A stretch of 64,000 bases of DNA from CAZYXZ01 sp964651395 (GTDB lineage: Bacteria; Actinomycetota; Actinomycetes; BP-191). Within the stretch, counting starts at the first letter, position 1. Each line of letters opens with the position of its first letter. The notes under the pieces were generated by a model. That model searched no databases. It was not told the origin of the DNA and was given only the letters and a program-made list of their open reading frames with translations. Of this stretch, positions 51,297 through 60,136 are shown in pieces. Position numbers and translations under genes: made by a program. The stretch lies in NCBI GenBank assembly GCA_964651395.1, contig CAZYXZ010000001.1, positions 62,001-126,000 on the forward strand, given 5' to 3'.

Positions 51297-53009
51297 GTGG
51301 CCCGCTTCGTCCAGCCCACTCCCCCGCTGCCCGACCTGTACGCCGGCGACCACGTGCTGCGCGCGTACCTCGACCGGCTGCTCGGCGAGGTCGGGCACAA
51401 GAACGCGAAGGCGACCCTCGAGGCGCTCGCGGCCGACGTCGCCGGCCCGCTGCACGCCGCGGCGCTCGACGGAGAGCACCACCCGCCGGTGCTGCGGCAG
51501 TTCGACGGCTGGGGCCGGCGCATCGACGTCATCGAGTTCGCTCCCGGCTGGGACGTCCTCAAGCGCGCGGCCGCCCAGTACGGCCTGGTGTCGCTGCCCT
51601 ACGAGGACGAGGCCCGTGCGACGTACGGCGCCGGCGCGCGCGTCCTGCAGATGGCGCTGCTGCACCTCTACGTGCCGTGGTCGTCGACGTACGGCTGCCC
51701 GGTCGCCATGAGCGACGGCGCCGTGACGGTGCTGCAGGCCGACGGCGTCGACCCGGCGCTGCGCGACCAGTTCCTGCCGCGCCTGCTGTCGCGCGACGGC
51801 GACGAGGTGTGGACGTCGGGCCAGTGGATGACGGAGAGCCAGGGCGGCAGTGACGTCGGCCGCGCGACCACGACCGCGAAGCAGGACGCGGACGGCAGGT
51901 GGCGGCTCACCGGCGAGAAGTGGTTCTGCTCCTCCGCGGCCTCGGAGTTCTCCATCGCGCTGGCCCGCCCGGAAGGCGCGCCCGACGGCTCGCGCGGCCT
52001 CGCGTGCTTCGTCGTGCCGCGCTACGCCGGCCTGGTGCCCGACGCGGGCGATGCGGCGCCGCATCACGTCGCGCCGGGGCTCACGCTGCACCGGCTCAAG
52101 GACAAGCTCGGCACCCGCGGCATGGCCTCAGCCGAGGTCGGCCTCGACGGCGCCCTCGTCTGGCCGGTCGGCGACCCCGCGGAGCCGGGGCTGCGCCGGA
52201 TGCTCGCGCTGGTGCAGATCACGCGGCTGCACAACGCCGCGAGCTCGGCGGCGGGCATGCGCCGAGGTCTGGTGCTCGCCCGCGCGTACGCCGGCGTCCG
52301 CGAGGCCTTCGGCGCCAAGCTCGACCAGCAGCCCCTGCACCGGGAGACGCTCTCGTGGCTGGCGCTCGATGCGGAGGGCGCGTTCGCGCTGACCGCGATG
52401 TGCTTCGACCTGCTCGGCCGCGTCGAGGTGGACGGCGACGCCGACGCGGCGCGGCAGCTGCGCCTCGCGGCCTCCCTGGCGAAGGCCAGCACCGCCAAGG
52501 CCGCCGTCGCCAGCGCGAGCGAGTACATCGAGTGCTTCGGCGGCCCCGGCTACATCGAGGACACCGAAGTCCCCCGGATGCTGCGCGACTCGCAGGTGCT
52601 GCCGATCTGGGAGGGCACGACCAACGTCCTGTCACTCGACGTCGTGCGCGCGCTGTCGCGCGACGACGTCCTTCCGGCGTACTCCGCGCGCGTCGACCAG
52701 GCGCTGTCCGATGGAAGTGCGGCGCTCGGCGAGCTGGCCGGCCCGGTGGGCGCGGTCCGCGACGAGATCTACCGGTCGGCGGCGGCGGCGGTGCAGGACC
52801 CGATCGGTGCGCAGGCCGGCGCGCGCGGGCTCCTGCTCGGCATGGCGCACTTGCTCACGCTCGCCGCCCTGCTCGAGCACGCGGCGTACCGGGTCGGCGA
52901 CGACCGTGCCGCGCTGGTCGCGCAGCTCTGGGCCCGTCGCAAGCTGCTCGGTGACACTGCCACCGGCGAGGGCCACGCCCACTTCGACTCCCTGGTCGAC
53001 GGCGCCTAG
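51297..53009 (+). CDS. Acyl-CoA dehydrogenase, AidB-like
   Basis: 570 residues, longer than standard acyl-CoA dehydrogenases and like AidB. Motifs: GCPVAMSDGAVTVLQ, WTSGQWMTESQGGSD, LTGEKWFCS, and the FAD region FGAKLDQQPLHRETL; YIECFGGPGYIEDTEVPRMLRDSQVLPIWEGTTNVLSLD is the family C-terminal signature. AidB proteins bind DNA and FAD; the catalytic substrate is not evident. Confidence 0.9.
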   Translation: MARFVQPTPPLPDLYAGDHVLRAYLDRLLGEVGHKNAKATLEALAADVAGPLHAAALDGEHHPPVLRQFDGWGRRIDVIEFAPGWDVLKRAAAQYGLVSLPYEDEARATYGAGARVLQMALLHLYVPWSSTYGCPVAMSDGAVTVLQADGVDPALRDQFLPRLLSRDGDEVWTSGQWMTESQGGSDVGRATTTAKQDADGRWRLTGEKWFCSSAASEFSIALARPEGAPDGSRGLACFVVPRYAGLVPDAGDAAPHHVAPGLTLHRLKDKLGTRGMASAEVGLDGALVWPVGDPAEPGLRRMLALVQITRLHNAASSAAGMRRGLVLARAYAGVREAFGAKLDQQPLHRETLSWLALDAEGAFALTAMCFDLLGRVEVDGDADAARQLRLAASLAKASTAKAAVASASEYIECFGGPGYIEDTEVPRMLRDSQVLPIWEGTTNVLSLDVVRALSRDDVLPAYSARVDQALSDGSAALGELAGPVGAVRDEIYRSAAAAVQDPIGAQAGARGLLLGMAHLLTLAALLEHAAYRVGDDRAALVAQLWARRKLLGDTATGEGHAHFDSLVDGA

Positions 53010-53401
53010 CCGGCCCGGATGGTCTGACGGAGCGCTTCCGCGCCCCAGCCGACGCCGCCCATGGCCATGAGGGCGGAGCCGGTGCCGGTGACCGGGTTGG
53101 CCGCGCCAGTGGCGAGCGCGGAGGTGAAGCCGACGACGTCCGCGATGTCCGCCGCGAGGCCGGCGCCGAGCCACGGCCGCGGGTCCTGGCGCCGGTAGAC
53201 GGCATCGACGAGGCCCGCGCCGATGACCAGGTCCCGGGCGCCGACCATGAGCGAGAGCCAGCGCACCTTCGCCGCGGTGACCGAGTCGACGCCGACCGCG
53301 GTGGGCAGCAGCGACGGCCGGGCCATGATCGTCGAACCGATCGCCACACGCAGAATCCCGAAGGCGAGCAATCCAGCGCGCCCGCCCGGCCGAACTGTCA
53401 T
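53006..53401 (-). CDS. Small membrane protein, DUF4267-like
   Basis: 131 residues from ATG 53401 (GGAG upstream). Hydrophobic segments: AGLLAFGILRVAIGSTIMA, WLSLMVGARDLVIGAGLV and two later ones. The pattern (LRVxxG, ARD, DxADV) resembles small DUF4267/DoxX-like families. Function unknown. Stop shared with the acyl-CoA dehydrogenase inside CTAG. Confidence 0.6.
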   Translation of the reverse strand: MTVRPGGRAGLLAFGILRVAIGSTIMARPSLLPTAVGVDSVTAAKVRWLSLMVGARDLVIGAGLVDAVYRRQDPRPWLGAGLAADIADVVGFTSALATGAANPVTGTGSALMAMGGVGWGAEALRQTIRAG

Positions 53402-53535
53402 AGGTGGCTCCATTTCGTCCGGTCTTGAGCCTAACTCTGGCCGTGAAGTTCGGTTCTCGCCGCCGGTCGCAGGGAATCTTTACCCGGCATGGCTCGTTGA
53501 GCCGTACGTATCCCCTTGACCACCGGGAGGCCCAG

Positions 53536-53883
53536 ATGGGCGAGCGCGTCCTGCGCGGCAGCCGTCTCGGCGCCGTGAGCTACGAGTCCGATCGCAACAC
53601 CGAGCTGGCGCCGCGGAAGTCTGCACATTACGACTGTCCCAACGGACATCACTTCGCCGTGCCCTTGGCCGAGGAAGCGGAAGCACCGGCCAAGTGGGAC
53701 TGCCGCACCTGCGGCAAGCCCGCGCTGCTGACCGGCGCGGCCGAGCCGGAGCCGAAGAAGGTCAAGCCGCCGCGCACGCACATGGACATGCTGCGCGAGC
53801 GCCGCTCCACCTCCGACCTGGAAGAGGTGCTCAAGGAGCAGCTGGCCGCGCGTAAGGCCGCCCAGAAGAAGCGGTCCGCGTAG
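53536..53883 (+). CDS. rbpA: RNA polymerase-binding protein RbpA
   Basis: 115 residues from ATG 53536 (GGGAGG upstream). The RbpA pattern is strong: RVLRGSRLGAVSYESDRN, then a zinc-knuckle-like core (YDCPNGHHFAVPLA, WDCRTCGKPALL) and the basic-acidic tail RTHMDMLRERRSTSDLEEVL. RbpA binds housekeeping sigma and RNA polymerase and stabilises open promoter complexes; it is restricted to actinobacteria. Followed by a strong terminator. Confidence 0.97.
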   Translation: MGERVLRGSRLGAVSYESDRNTELAPRKSAHYDCPNGHHFAVPLAEEAEAPAKWDCRTCGKPALLTGAAEPEPKKVKPPRTHMDMLRERRSTSDLEEVLKEQLAARKAAQKKRSA

Positions 53884-53922
53884 CGCCAAGATCGACTTGC
53901 ACCGTGCCTTAACCTGTAGCCA

Positions 53923-53964
53923 CCAAGGCCACGCTTCCAACCCCCCCGGGAAGCGTGGCCTTGG
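53923..53964. terminator. Strong hairpin terminator after rbpA
   Basis: CCAAGGCCACGCTTCC (53923-53938) pairs perfectly with GGAAGCGTGGCCTTGG (53949-53964): a 16-bp stem with a 10-base C-rich loop, between convergent rbpA and fxsA. It can end both transcripts. Confidence 0.85.
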
Positions 53965-53965
53965 C

Positions 53966-54451
53966 TTATGCCGGGTCCGAAAATTCGCTGCGCGAATTTT
54001 CGGCCCGGGGTAAAACCTCGCCTTCGATCACGTCGCCGGTTCGTGCGGGGCGCCTGCGCTCCTTCGCGGCGTCAGCGGCGAGGTTGACGAGGACGAAGCG
54101 CTTGCCGAAGGTGGCCAGCAGGATCCGGCGTACTCCGGCGCGGGTGGGGGGCAGCAGCAGGACCAGGCCGATGGCGTCGGTGAGGAAACCCGGGGTCAGC
54201 AGGAACGCCCCGCCGAGCAGGACCAGGAAGCCGTCGGCGACCTCGCGGTGCGGCAGTCGCCGCTCGTTCACGGCAGCCTGGAAGGCACGCCACGCGCGGG
54301 CGCCCTCGCGCTTCATCAGCCAGGCGCCGAGCATCGAGTCGAGGATCAGCAGCGCGATCGTGGGGAGGATGCCGATCGCTTGGCCGACCTGGATCAGGAC
54401 GTAGAGCTCCACGATCGGCACGACGATGAACAGCAGGACGAGCAGTGGCAT
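53966..54451 (-). CDS. fxsA: FxsA family membrane protein
   Basis: 161 residues from ATG 54451 (TGATG overlap with the upstream glycosyltransferase). FxsA marks: LLFIVVPIVELYVLIQVGQAIG, LLILDSMLGAWLMKREG, VADGFLVLLGGAFLLTPGFLTDAIGLVLLLPPTR. Members are small integral membrane proteins tied to phage exclusion in E. coli; the actinobacterial role is unclear. The last codons overlap a 12-bp palindrome (see findings). Confidence 0.92.
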   Translation of the reverse strand: MPLLVLLFIVVPIVELYVLIQVGQAIGILPTIALLILDSMLGAWLMKREGARAWRAFQAAVNERRLPHREVADGFLVLLGGAFLLTPGFLTDAIGLVLLLPPTRAGVRRILLATFGKRFVLVNLAADAAKERRRPARTGDVIEGEVLPRAENSRSEFSDPA

Positions 54452-55221
54452 CAGCGAGTGCCTCCACGGACCGACTCGGGGTGCGCGCCGCGCGGCCTGG
54501 CGCGGCCGGACCGCACGCCCCACCACGTCACTCGCCACAACGCCTCGGCGACGATCGCGTTGCTCATCTTGCTCTCCCCCGTCACGCGCTCGACGAACGT
54601 GATCGGCACCTCGACCACATGGAAGCCGAGCCGCCACGCCTGCCACACGAGGTCGACCTGGAAGCAGTAGCCCTGCGAGGCCACCTCGTCCAACGGCAGC
54701 GCGTCGAGGACGGTTCCGCGGTACGCGCGGTAGCCGCCGGTGGCGTCGCGCAGGGGCACCCCGAGCATGATCCGCGTATAGCGGTTGCCGCCCTTCGAGA
54801 GCAGCGCGCGCGTCCACGGCCAGTTGCGTACCTCGCCCCCGGGGATCCATCGCGACCCGAGCACGACGTCCGCAGTGCGCAGCGCGGCCAGCAGGCGCGG
54901 CAGCTCCTCGGGTTGGTGCGAGCCGTCGGCGTCCATCTCGACGAGCACGTCGTACCCGCGCTCGCGGCCCCACCGGAAGCCGGCGATGTACGCCGCGCCC
55001 AGCCCGGCCTTCTCCGTCCGGTGCAGGACGTGTACGGCGGGGTCGGCGTCGGCCATCGCGTCGGCGATCGCGCCGGTGCCGTCGGGGCTGCCGTCGTCGA
55101 TGATCAGGACGTGCGCTTCCGGTACGGCCGCGCGCGCGCGGCCGACGGTGATGCCGACGTTGAGCGCCTCGTTGTACGTGGGAACGCAGATGAGCACCCG
55201 GCCCAGGTCGGTCAGGGTCAA
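54451..55221 (-). CDS. ppm1: Polyprenol phosphate mannose (dolichol-P-mannose-like) synthase
   Basis: 256 residues from TTG 55221, overlapping the lnt stop (TTGA). GT2 core: VLICVPTYNEALNVGITV, VLIIDDGSPDGTG, VLVEMDADGSHQPEELPRLL, GYCFQVDLVWQAWRLGF. Makes polyprenol-phosphate-mannose for lipoglycans and protein mannosylation. In mycobacteria this activity is fused to Lnt; here two separate, overlapping genes encode the halves in order lnt, ppm1. Confidence 0.92.
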   Translation of the reverse strand: MTLTDLGRVLICVPTYNEALNVGITVGRARAAVPEAHVLIIDDGSPDGTGAIADAMADADPAVHVLHRTEKAGLGAAYIAGFRWGRERGYDVLVEMDADGSHQPEELPRLLAALRTADVVLGSRWIPGGEVRNWPWTRALLSKGGNRYTRIMLGVPLRDATGGYRAYRGTVLDALPLDEVASQGYCFQVDLVWQAWRLGFHVVEVPITFVERVTGESKMSNAIVAEALWRVTWWGVRSGRARPRGAHPESVRGGTR

Positions 55222-56852
55222 AACGCGTCCTCTCGGGACAGGAGACGCCGGCGCCGGACGCCGAGGCCGAGACCCACCGCGCCGATCAGGCACAGCAGCA
55301 CCTCGGGCAGGGCACCGGCTCGGGTGGCCAGCGTCCGCCCGGTGCGCAACGGCACTCGCTCGACGAGCAGGTCCCTGGTGAAGATGCGGGACTGGTCGAG
55401 CGTACGTCCTCGTGGGTCGATGACCGCGCTGATGCCGCTGGTCGCCGCGACCACCACAGTTCGGCCGTGCTCGACGGCGCGGATCCGGGAGACGGCCAGC
55501 TGCTGCCGGGTCTCGGCAGAACGGCCGAAGGTGGCGTTGTTGGTCTGCACGACCAGGAGCTCTCCCCCGCCGCGCACCGTGTCACGCACCAGGCCGTCGT
55601 AGGCGACCTCGAAGCAGATGACGTCCGCGATCGTGTAGCCGTTGAGCTGCAGCGTGCCCGGCCGCTTGCCGGCGACGAAGTCGCGCGGGATCTGCGCGAG
55701 CCGGCCGACCATGGGCTCCAGCAGGCTGCGCAGCGGCACGTACTCGCCGTACGGGACCAGGTGCTGCTTCACGTACACCTGTACCGGTCCGGTCTCCGGG
55801 TCCCAGACCAGCCCGGAGTTGTACGCACCGCCGTTGGGCGCGTCGAGGACGGCGCCGACCAGGATCTGCTGGCCGATCCGCTGGGAGGCCTCGTTGAGCA
55901 GTCGGGCCGCCTCGGGGTCGTTGCGCGGGTCGGCGTCGCTGGAGTTCTCAGGCCAGATGACCAGGTCGGGCTCCTCGACGATCCCGGCCTCGACCTTGGT
56001 GGCCAGCTCGAAGGTGGCGTCGACGTGGTACGCCGTGACCTCGCGCGCCTGCGCGAAGGCGTCCAGGCCCAGCCGCGGGACGTTGCCCTGGACGACGGCG
56101 ACGACGGCGGTCCGCGGCCCGATGCGGACCGGCGTCAGCAGCCATCCGGAGCCGGCCAGGAACAGCGCGACGCAGAGCGTGACCCCGGCGCGGCGGAACG
56201 CCGGCCGGCCGAAGAGCTCGCGTTCGCCGTCCAGCTGGACGACTGCGAGCGCGACGAGTGACGCCACGGCGGCGACGACGAACGTCATGAGTGGGGCACC
56301 GCCCGCCATGGCCCAGCGCAGCACAGGGCCGGCGTCCTGGCTGTAGCCGAGCCGGCCCCAGGTGAAGCCGCCGAACGGGATCCGGCCGCGCAGCGCCTCG
56401 TCGACGACCCACAGCGCGGCGGCCCACACCGGCCAGCCTTTCAGCGGCAGGACCAGCGTGAGGGCGGCGCCGAGGGCAGCCAGGAAGGCCGCCTCGATCA
56501 GGCACAGGACGATCCACGCGTCCGGGCCGGCGAAGGTGACCCAGTGCAGCTGCGGCAGGAAGGCGGCCAGCCCGAAGCAGAAGCCGGCCGTCGCCCCGCT
56601 CAGCGGCCGGCGGTCCCGGACGGCGAGGACGAGCAGCGCGGGACCGAGGAAGGCCAGCGGCCGCCAGGCCACCGGGGGGAAGGACAGCGCGAGCAGCAGG
56701 CCCCCGGCGACGGAGAGGGCGAGCTCGCGGCGCGGCAGCCCCAGGCCGGCCAGCCGGGACAGGACCCGGTGGACAGCCGGGAGCCGGGCAGGGCCGTCGG
56801 AGGGCGCCTCAGCCGGAGCGAGCGGGACCGGGGGCGCGGGCGCGTCAGGCAC
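55218..56852 (-). CDS. lnt: Apolipoprotein N-acyltransferase
   Basis: 544 residues from GTG 56852. N-terminal half with several membrane helices, then a CN-hydrolase domain: WPENSSDAD (Glu), YVKQHLVPYGEYVP (Lys), ADVICFEVAYDGLVR (Cys). Attaches the third acyl chain to lipoproteins. It overlaps DUF4193 upstream by 8 bases and ppm1 by 4. Confidence 0.93.
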   Translation of the reverse strand: MPDAPAPPVPLAPAEAPSDGPARLPAVHRVLSRLAGLGLPRRELALSVAGGLLLALSFPPVAWRPLAFLGPALLVLAVRDRRPLSGATAGFCFGLAAFLPQLHWVTFAGPDAWIVLCLIEAAFLAALGAALTLVLPLKGWPVWAAALWVVDEALRGRIPFGGFTWGRLGYSQDAGPVLRWAMAGGAPLMTFVVAAVASLVALAVVQLDGERELFGRPAFRRAGVTLCVALFLAGSGWLLTPVRIGPRTAVVAVVQGNVPRLGLDAFAQAREVTAYHVDATFELATKVEAGIVEEPDLVIWPENSSDADPRNDPEAARLLNEASQRIGQQILVGAVLDAPNGGAYNSGLVWDPETGPVQVYVKQHLVPYGEYVPLRSLLEPMVGRLAQIPRDFVAGKRPGTLQLNGYTIADVICFEVAYDGLVRDTVRGGGELLVVQTNNATFGRSAETRQQLAVSRIRAVEHGRTVVVAATSGISAVIDPRGRTLDQSRIFTRDLLVERVPLRTGRTLATRAGALPEVLLCLIGAVGLGLGVRRRRLLSREDAF

Positions 56853-57117
56853 AGTCGCGGCAGACGCCCTTGCGCTTGTCCGCGAGCTGGCTGCGGTGCT
56901 TCACGAGGAAGCACCGGGTGCAGGTGAACTCGTTCTCCTGCTGCGGGAGCGCCTTGACCACCAGCGTGTCGGTGCCGGCCTGGTCCTCGCGACCCTGGTC
57001 GAGGTCGAGTACGTCGTCCTCGTCCTCCTCCAGCGGTCGTTCTGCGGCCTTCTTGGCGAGTAGCTCCTCGAGGCTGGACTCGACCGTGGTCTCGTCGTCG
57101 TCCTCGCGCGCTGCCAC
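56845..57117 (-). CDS. DUF4193 zinc-ribbon-like protein
   Basis: 90 residues from GTG 57117; a longer frame to 57234 is not supported. An acidic N-terminal half (SLEELLAKKAAERPLEEDEDD) leads to FTCTRCFLVKHRSQLADKRKG then CRDCA, the four-Cys end of DUF4193. Actinobacteria-specific, function unknown. First gene of the DUF4193-lnt-ppm1-fxsA operon. Confidence 0.88.
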   Translation of the reverse strand: MAAREDDDETTVESSLEELLAKKAAERPLEEDEDDVLDLDQGREDQAGTDTLVVKALPQQENEFTCTRCFLVKHRSQLADKRKGVCRDCA

Positions 57118-57176
57118 GGCAGGATCACCCCCGTCCTCGCTCGGCTGCGCGGGGACGCTATCACCGGCAAAAAAAG

Positions 57177-57261
57177 AGAAGCCCAGGCACCCTTCGGACC
57201 GGGTCGGGCTCGCGGGCGGCGAGCTGTCGAACACCGTTGTCTACTGGGTGCCTGGACTTCT
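57177..57261. other. Long hairpin in intergenic gap
   Basis: Within the 318-base gap (57118-57435) AGAAGCCCAGGCACCC (57177-57192) can pair with GGGTGCCTGGACTTCT (57246-57261) at 15 of 16 positions, enclosing 53 bases. The left arm follows a run of A. It may be the transcription end of the lysine operon or a structured leader of DUF4193. Apart from this, I saw no gene in the gap. Confidence 0.5.
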
Positions 57262-57435
57262 CCGGACGGTGATCCACCCCCCCGACGACCGGTGGCTCCT
57301 GAGCCCGGGGTCCGGCTCTTCCGGTCGATCTGCCAGGTGGACGGGGCGAAGATTGGCCTGTCCGTCACGTGGTGTCAACACGCCGTTGACCTGCACGTTT
57401 GCAGCATCCGCGCAGGTCAGCACCGTGATCGGTGA

Positions 57436-57843
57436 TCACGGAATTCGCGGTGAATTTTTGCTAGCGGAGACGACGACCGTACCGGCGGCGCGGACGGCGA
57501 GCAGGGGCGGGTCGAGGACGGTCGCGGCGGACGGCGATCGGTCCGGCTCCGCCCGGCAGACGACGTGGGCCAGCAGCTCCAGGTCGCGGCTGCGCGTACC
57601 GACCCGGGTGACCGTCGCGGTCACCTCGACGACGTCGCCGGCCCGCACCGGCGCGAGGAACTCCACGCGCTCGTACGCGGCGAACAGGCCTTCGTCGCCG
57701 TCGGTGCGGATGCAGACCTCGGTGGCCACGTCACCGAACAGGCCGAGCACGTACGCGCCGTCGACCAGGTGCCCGCCGTAGTGGGCGTGCGAGTACGGCA
57801 CATACCGGCGGTGGGTGACCGTGAGCCCGACCTCGGCGCTCAT
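57436..57843 (-). CDS. kal: 3-aminobutyryl-CoA ammonia-lyase-like hotdog protein
   Basis: 135 residues from ATG 57843 (ATGA overlap with kamE). The pattern RRYVPYSHAHYGGHLVDGAYVLGLFGDVATEV, DGDEGLFAAYERVEFLAPVRAGD, SPSAATVLDPPLLAVRAAGTVVV closely resembles the Kal family from lysine fermenters. Eliminates ammonia from 3-aminobutyryl-CoA to give crotonyl-CoA. Last gene of the minus-strand lysine operon. Confidence 0.85.
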   Translation of the reverse strand: MSAEVGLTVTHRRYVPYSHAHYGGHLVDGAYVLGLFGDVATEVCIRTDGDEGLFAAYERVEFLAPVRAGDVVEVTATVTRVGTRSRDLELLAHVVCRAEPDRSPSAATVLDPPLLAVRAAGTVVVSASKNSPRIP

Positions 57844-58583
57844 GAGGCTAGGCAGTGGACGAGATAGCTGGCCACGTCGCGAGGGGTCGTGCCCTTGCCG
57901 AAGATCCGGTCGACGCCGAGTGCCGCAGTCATGGCCGGGTCGAAGCGCGGGCCCCCCACGACGAGGAGCGGGCGGTCCGGTCCGAAGGCGTCGGAGAGCT
58001 CGCGGGTGTTGTGCAGGTGCGCGTCCTTCTGGGTGACCACCTGGCTGACCAGGACGGCGTCCGCGCGCTCCTCGGCGGCCCGGCGTACCAGGTCGGGCAC
58101 GGCCACCTGGGCGCCCATGTTCACGACCTTGAGCTCGCGGTAGTACTCCAGGCCCTTGTCCCCGGCGAAGCCCTTCACGTTGAGGATCGCGTCGATGCCG
58201 ACGGTGTGCGCGTCGGTCCCGATGCAGGCGCCCAGGACGACCAGCTTGCGGCGCAGGCGGCTGCGGATCGCGAGGTTGACCTCCTTCGCCGTGAGCAGCG
58301 GGTACTCGCGCTCGGTCACGACCACCTCGCCCAGGTCGACGAGATGGCTGGTCCGCCCGTATACGACGAAGAACGTGAAGTCCGGGCCGATCGGCTTCGT
58401 GTGGACCACCGTCGCCGGGTCCAGCCCCATCTTCGCCGCGAGCTGCAGAGCGGCACCCTCGGCTCTTGCGTCGGCGGGGATCGGCAACGTGAACGACACC
58501 TGGATCATGCCGTCCCCGGTCGTATCCCCGTATGGCCGGATCACGGTGTTCTCGCGCGGACTGACCCCGGAAGCATCGGTCAC
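57840..58583 (-). CDS. kamE: Lysine 5,6-aminomutase beta subunit
   Basis: 247 residues from GTG 58583 (GTGA overlap). The B12-binding DxHxxG motif is GTDAHTVGID, His 126, and Lys 137 lies 11 residues further, the spacing of the His-133/Lys-144 pair known in the clostridial enzyme where that Lys holds PLP. Further GxxG-type signals (VSQVVTQKDAHLHNT, VVGGPRF) complete the fold. Works with KamD to turn beta-lysine into 3,5-diaminohexanoate. Confidence 0.93.
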   Translation of the reverse strand: MTDASGVSPRENTVIRPYGDTTGDGMIQVSFTLPIPADARAEGAALQLAAKMGLDPATVVHTKPIGPDFTFFVVYGRTSHLVDLGEVVVTEREYPLLTAKEVNLAIRSRLRRKLVVLGACIGTDAHTVGIDAILNVKGFAGDKGLEYYRELKVVNMGAQVAVPDLVRRAAEERADAVLVSQVVTQKDAHLHNTRELSDAFGPDRPLLVVGGPRFDPAMTAALGVDRIFGKGTTPRDVASYLVHCLAS

Positions 58584-60136
58584 TGGTCGGTCTCCAAGAT
58601 CGCTGTGGCCGGGTTGAAGTAGTCGTCGCCTTGTCTGGCGACGCCGTCGAGGCCGCGGCCGCCGTCGGCCGGCCGCTTCGTGATGCCGAACGTCCCGTCG
58701 GCAATGGCATTGAGCAAGCCGTCGTCGCAGATCCGTTCGAGCAGCGTGACGCTCTCGTCGAGCACCTGCTGCGCTCGGCGCTGGACCAACCCGCCCGGCT
58801 GCGGCCGGAAGTCCTCCGCGAGGCCGCCGGCGGCGGAGCGCACGTACGCGACGTTCTCGAGGGCGAGGTCGCGGTCGGAGAGGAACGGCGTGTGGATGCC
58901 CTCGGTCATCATGCCGACGAGGATGATCCCCTGGCCGGTGAGGACGCCGACCAGGTTGAAGAACGCGTCGAGCAGGTAGCCGGCGAAGACGTTGCCGGTC
59001 ATGTGCTTCGTCGGGGGCATGTACTTGAGCGGTGCGTCGGGGAAGAGCTCGCGGACCAGCTGCGCGTGGGCGAGCTCGAGCCGCAGCTGCTCCGGAACGG
59101 CCGGGTTGATCTCGAAGGCGTGGCCGAGCCCGAGCTGCCAGGGCGCCAGGCCGGCCTCCAGCCCGAGGCGCTCGTTGAGCAGCTGGCTGACGATGACCGT
59201 GTGGGCCGCGTCCAGCGCATCGGCGGTGGTCAAGTAGTTGTCCTCGCCGGTGTTGATGACGATGCCGGCGCGCGCGTGCACCATCCGCGAGAACCGCTGG
59301 TCCACGAAGGTCCGCTGCGGGTTGATGTCGCGGAAGATGATCCCGTACATGCAGTCGTTGAGCATCATGTCCAGGCGCTCGAGGCCGGCCAGCGCGGCGA
59401 TCTCGGGCATGCACAGGCCGCTGGCGTAGTTCGTGAGCCGGACGTAGCGGCCGAGCTCCTCCCCCACGTCGTCGAGCGCCGCCCGCATGAGCCGGAAGTT
59501 CTCCTGGGTGGCGTACGTGCCGGCGTAGCCCTCGTGGGTCGCACCCTCCGGGACGTAGTCGAGCAGCGACTGGCCGGTCGAGCGGATGACGGCGACGACA
59601 TCGGCGCCCGCGCGCGCGGCGGCCTGCGCCTGCGGGATGTCCTCGTCGATGTCGCCGGTCGCGACGATCAGGTAGATCCACGGGCTGGCCGGGTCGCCCA
59701 GGCGCTTGATCCGGCGGTCGCGGTCGCGCCGGTTGGCGTCGATGCGGCGGATGCCCTCGCCCACGCTCTTCTTCGCCGCCGTCCGAGCGCGCTGCGCGTC
59801 CCGGCCGGTCGGCACCCGGAAGTGCACGGCGCCGGCCTCGGCCTTGTGGGCCAGCTCGGCCAGGTCGTGGTGTCCGCCGGTGAGCAGCGCGTCCCACACC
59901 GGCAGGGCGACACCCGGCTCGAGGCCGACGTCCCGGCGTACCGCCTCGGCCAGGTGGTTGACCCACGGCATGCCGTCGGCGTCCGCACCCTGGAGTCCGG
60001 CGAGGCGCAGCACCGCTCGTTCCACGCTGACCGTGGTGTGGGTGCGCGCGAGCTGCTCGACCGGCTTCGCGGCCCGCTTCGCGAGCGAGCGGGCGCGCCG
60101 TACCAGGGCCGGGTCGAGGCCCAGCTTGCCGGTCAC
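58580..60136 (-). CDS. kamD: Lysine 5,6-aminomutase alpha subunit
   Basis: 518 residues from GTG 60136, the normal length. Recognisable: SPWIYLIVATGDIDEDIPQ, EGYAGTYATQENFRLMRAAL, NYASGLCMPEIAALAGLERLDMMLND, FRDINPQRTFVDQRFSR, MPPTKHMTGNVF. Forms the PLP/adenosylcobalamin enzyme with KamE. The adjacent overlap with an amidohydrolase is unusual for this pathway. Confidence 0.93.
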   Translation of the reverse strand: MTGKLGLDPALVRRARSLAKRAAKPVEQLARTHTTVSVERAVLRLAGLQGADADGMPWVNHLAEAVRRDVGLEPGVALPVWDALLTGGHHDLAELAHKAEAGAVHFRVPTGRDAQRARTAAKKSVGEGIRRIDANRRDRDRRIKRLGDPASPWIYLIVATGDIDEDIPQAQAAARAGADVVAVIRSTGQSLLDYVPEGATHEGYAGTYATQENFRLMRAALDDVGEELGRYVRLTNYASGLCMPEIAALAGLERLDMMLNDCMYGIIFRDINPQRTFVDQRFSRMVHARAGIVINTGEDNYLTTADALDAAHTVIVSQLLNERLGLEAGLAPWQLGLGHAFEINPAVPEQLRLELAHAQLVRELFPDAPLKYMPPTKHMTGNVFAGYLLDAFFNLVGVLTGQGIILVGMMTEGIHTPFLSDRDLALENVAYVRSAAGGLAEDFRPQPGGLVQRRAQQVLDESVTLLERICDDGLLNAIADGTFGITKRPADGGRGLDGVARQGDDYFNPATAILETDQ

